Source: Candidatus Bathyarchaeota archaeon (GTDB lineage: Archaea; Thermoproteota; Bathyarchaeia; TCS64). Taken from it: a stretch of DNA of 6,721 nt. Positions 5,741 through 6,721 of the stretch are shown here, one piece after another. The notes beneath the pieces are model-generated. The model worked only from the letters and a program-made list of their open reading frames with translations. It searched no databases and was not told where the DNA came from. The translations under genes and the position numbers were made by a program. The first letter of the stretch is position 1. Every line of letters starts with the position of its first letter. The DNA lies in the NCBI GenBank assembly GCA_020697635.1, contig JAEHCT010000070.1:1-6721 (forward strand), written 5' to 3'.

Positions 5741-6401
5741 CGTGATCCTTCTCGTAGGGGTCCAGCTCGATGAGTTCACGCACCTTCAGGCCGCCGCCCT
5801 CCAACACCTTCACCTGGGCGTCGTACACGTCCCTAGGCTTCTGCTTGACATCGACGCTCCTCGACTTTATGGAGAGCATGGCCCAGCCGCCCCTTTTCAG
5901 GAAGTAGGACGCGTTCTTTACCACTATCTCGGCCTGGTTGGGCTGGGCTACGTCGGCGAACACGGCGTCCACCTTAGGCACAAGGCTTGAGTACTCCATC
6001 GGTTTGTTGGCGTCACTCAAGATAGGCGAAACGTTTGCACGGTACCTCGCCACCTTGTCGAGGAGATCCCTCAGCGGCCTCGGCGCGAAGTCCAGCCCCC
6101 AGACGTGGCCAGTCTCTCCTAGGATGTCGGAGACGTGGCTCACGGTGGTGCCGGATGCGGCGCCCAGGTAGAGAACCGTTGCCCCGGGCCTGACCGGCAT
6201 ATACCCTATCCCCTTCATTATGGCGGCGGCGAGCTTGCTTCGGGTGGGGTTCCAGCTCCTGTACTCGACGGCGTCCACCTGGTAGGTGGGCTCGCCGTAG
6301 TAGGTTCTCCCCGGCGTCATGTTCCTGGTGACGAGAAGCGTGTTTCCGTCTAGTCGCAGCTTATAGATCTCTGGAAATATCTCCTCTAGGCTCTGGGGCA
6401 A
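5715..6401 (-). CDS. flpA: Fibrillarin-like rRNA/tRNA 2'-O-methyltransferase
   Basis: This 228-residue protein is archaeal fibrillarin, the SAM-dependent subunit of the C/D-box sRNP that 2'-O-methylates rRNA and tRNA at guide-selected sites together with Nop5 and L7Ae. Family blocks are YRSWNPTRSKLAAAI (47-61), the SAM-binding LYLGAASGTTVSHVSD (77-92), ILSDANKP (127-134), FADVAQPNQAEI (148-159) with its conserved Asp, SIKSRSVD (177-184) and YEKDHAM (216-222). It lacks the Gly/Arg-rich tail of eukaryotic fibrillarin, as is usual in archaea. I start it at TTG 6401..6399 because MPQSLEEIFPEIY aligns with known archaeal N-termini. The frame stays open upstream to an ATG at 6575, but that extension is low-complexity and overlaps the four-Cys gene in another frame, so it is almost certainly not translated. 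No ribosome site precedes the TTG. Nop5, often adjacent, is not visible here. Confidence 0.95.
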   Translation of the reverse strand: MPQSLEEIFPEIYKLRLDGNTLLVTRNMTPGRTYYGEPTYQVDAVEYRSWNPTRSKLAAAIMKGIGYMPVRPGATVLYLGAASGTTVSHVSDILGETGHVWGLDFAPRPLRDLLDKVARYRANVSPILSDANKPMEYSSLVPKVDAVFADVAQPNQAEIVVKNASYFLKRGGWAMLSIKSRSVDVKQKPRDVYDAQVKVLEGGGLKVRELIELDPYEKDHAMALAESA

Positions 6402-6430
6402 TGGAATCGCTTCAGAAGTGTGACGGCGCG

Positions 6431-6440
6431 GATTTAAGTC
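6431..6440 (-). promoter_or_regulatory. Possible TATA-like box for fibrillarin
   Basis: On the minus strand GACTTAAATC lies across the stop codon of the upstream four-Cys gene, centred about 34 bp before the fibrillarin TTG at 6401. It is an AT-rich island in GC-rich sequence and would give a leader of some 8 nt. The distance is longer than at the other genes here, and fibrillarin may instead be co-transcribed from further upstream. Confidence 0.3.
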
Positions 6441-6679
6441 TGTGTGGCCTCGATGTCCGTGGTCATCATCTTGGCCTGGTCCACCGCCAGCTTCTGCAGC
6501 CACGTGAGGGGCTTCTTCAGATCCCCCATCCTCTTGGCGAAGTGGTGGCAGTTCAGGTAGCCCGGCGTCTTGCATACCCTGGTGAAGAAATCCTTCGTGA
6601 TGGGCACGCCACAGTCATGTAGGAACGGACAGTCTTTCTTGTTGAACTTCTCCTGCAGCGCCTCAGAAAGAGTCGACAT
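6434..6679 (-). CDS. Small four-cysteine protein of unknown function
   Basis: I cannot assign this 81-residue protein to a named family. It carries four cysteines (Cys17, 23, 36 and 44) in a C-x5-C-x12-C-x7-C pattern, with His21, His45 and His46 nearby; the core reads DCPFLHDCGVP and later YLNCHHFAKRM. This suggests a small zinc- or iron-sulfur-binding fold, followed by a basic, probably helical tail (MGDLKKPLTWLQKLAVDQAK, 51-70). No signal peptide or membrane segment is seen. The ATG at 6679 is preceded six bases upstream by AGGTGAGG, an excellent archaeal ribosome site. A GTG at 6691 would add four residues (VRKP, read MRKP) and lies about 27 bp from an AT-rich box, so a leaderless longer form is possible. 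The gene ends 32 bp before fibrillarin on the same strand, suggesting a link to RNA metabolism; this is inference. It is favoured over the overlapping fibrillarin-frame extension because of its Cys motif and ribosome site. Confidence 0.78.
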   Translation of the reverse strand: MSTLSEALQEKFNKKDCPFLHDCGVPITKDFFTRVCKTPGYLNCHHFAKRMGDLKKPLTWLQKLAVDQAKMMTTDIEATQT

Positions 6680-6685
6680 CGGTTT

Positions 6686-6693
6686 CCTCACCT
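6686..6693 (-). promoter_or_regulatory. Strong ribosome binding site for the four-Cys gene
   Basis: AGGTGAGG on the minus strand lies six bases before the ATG at 6679 and closely matches the archaeal consensus GGAGGTGAT. It is the best ribosome site in the window and is why I start the gene at 6679; the competing GTG start at 6691 lies inside this motif. Confidence 0.55.
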
Positions 6694-6712
6694 GGAACAG
6701 TAATACAGATCG

Positions 6713-6721
6713 GTGATATAT
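6713..6721 (-). promoter_or_regulatory. Possible TATA-like box at the window edge
   Basis: On the minus strand the window begins ATATATCAC, an AT-rich box about 27 bp upstream of the GTG at 6691. It could promote transcription of the four-Cys gene and perhaps fibrillarin. It is cut by the window edge, so its extent cannot be judged. Confidence 0.35.

Noticed and set aside
6402..6575. N-terminal extension of fibrillarin to the ATG at 6575
   Set aside because: The extra 58 residues are Gly/Asp/His/Glu-rich, have no counterpart in archaeal fibrillarins as I know them, and overlap the four-Cys gene, which has its own strong ribosome site.

Overview
The window looks like part of an archaeal chromosome. 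The strongest evidence is a complete archaeal-type fibrillarin (the C/D sRNP 2'-O-methyltransferase), an RNase HII whose catalytic residues have the spacing of the archaeal enzymes, and AT-rich boxes about 26 bp upstream of start codons with no ribosome binding site (TATA-box promoters with leaderless mRNAs). Coding DNA is GC-rich and uses AGG/AGA for Arg and ATA for Ile heavily, while the short gaps between genes are strikingly AT-rich. The codon habit suggests a thermophile, possibly of the TACK/Thermoproteota side, but the window has no decisive lineage marker.

Layout from left to right. Positions 1-65 are an AT-rich gap with a 16-bp perfect palindrome and four TTTAGA units; a gene running left off the window may start at its edge. 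Next is a divergent pair: Maf nucleotide pyrophosphatase (minus) and an O6-alkylguanine-DNA alkyltransferase (plus). An M81/MlrC-like metallopeptidase follows on the plus strand. It converges, with a 1-bp gap, on a GT4 glycosyltransferase (minus). That gene is divergent from a second GT4 glycosyltransferase (plus), with a 35-bp gap containing two oppositely placed TATA-like boxes. RNase HII (plus) follows and overlaps tail-to-tail by 26 bp with fibrillarin (minus). Upstream of fibrillarin on the minus strand is an 81-residue four-cysteine protein that I cannot name.

Functionally there are three themes. Genome and nucleotide-pool maintenance is represented by Maf, the alkyltransferase and RNase HII. 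Surface or lipid-linked glycan synthesis is represented by the two glycosyltransferases. RNA modification is represented by fibrillarin and possibly the small Cys protein. The peptidase is the least expected member. Nearly all the sequence is coding, and no gap exceeds about 65 bases. I see no tRNA, rRNA, CRISPR array, insertion sequence or phage gene. The main unexplained items are the four-Cys protein, the palindrome/repeat cluster at the left edge, and the substrate of the M81 peptidase.
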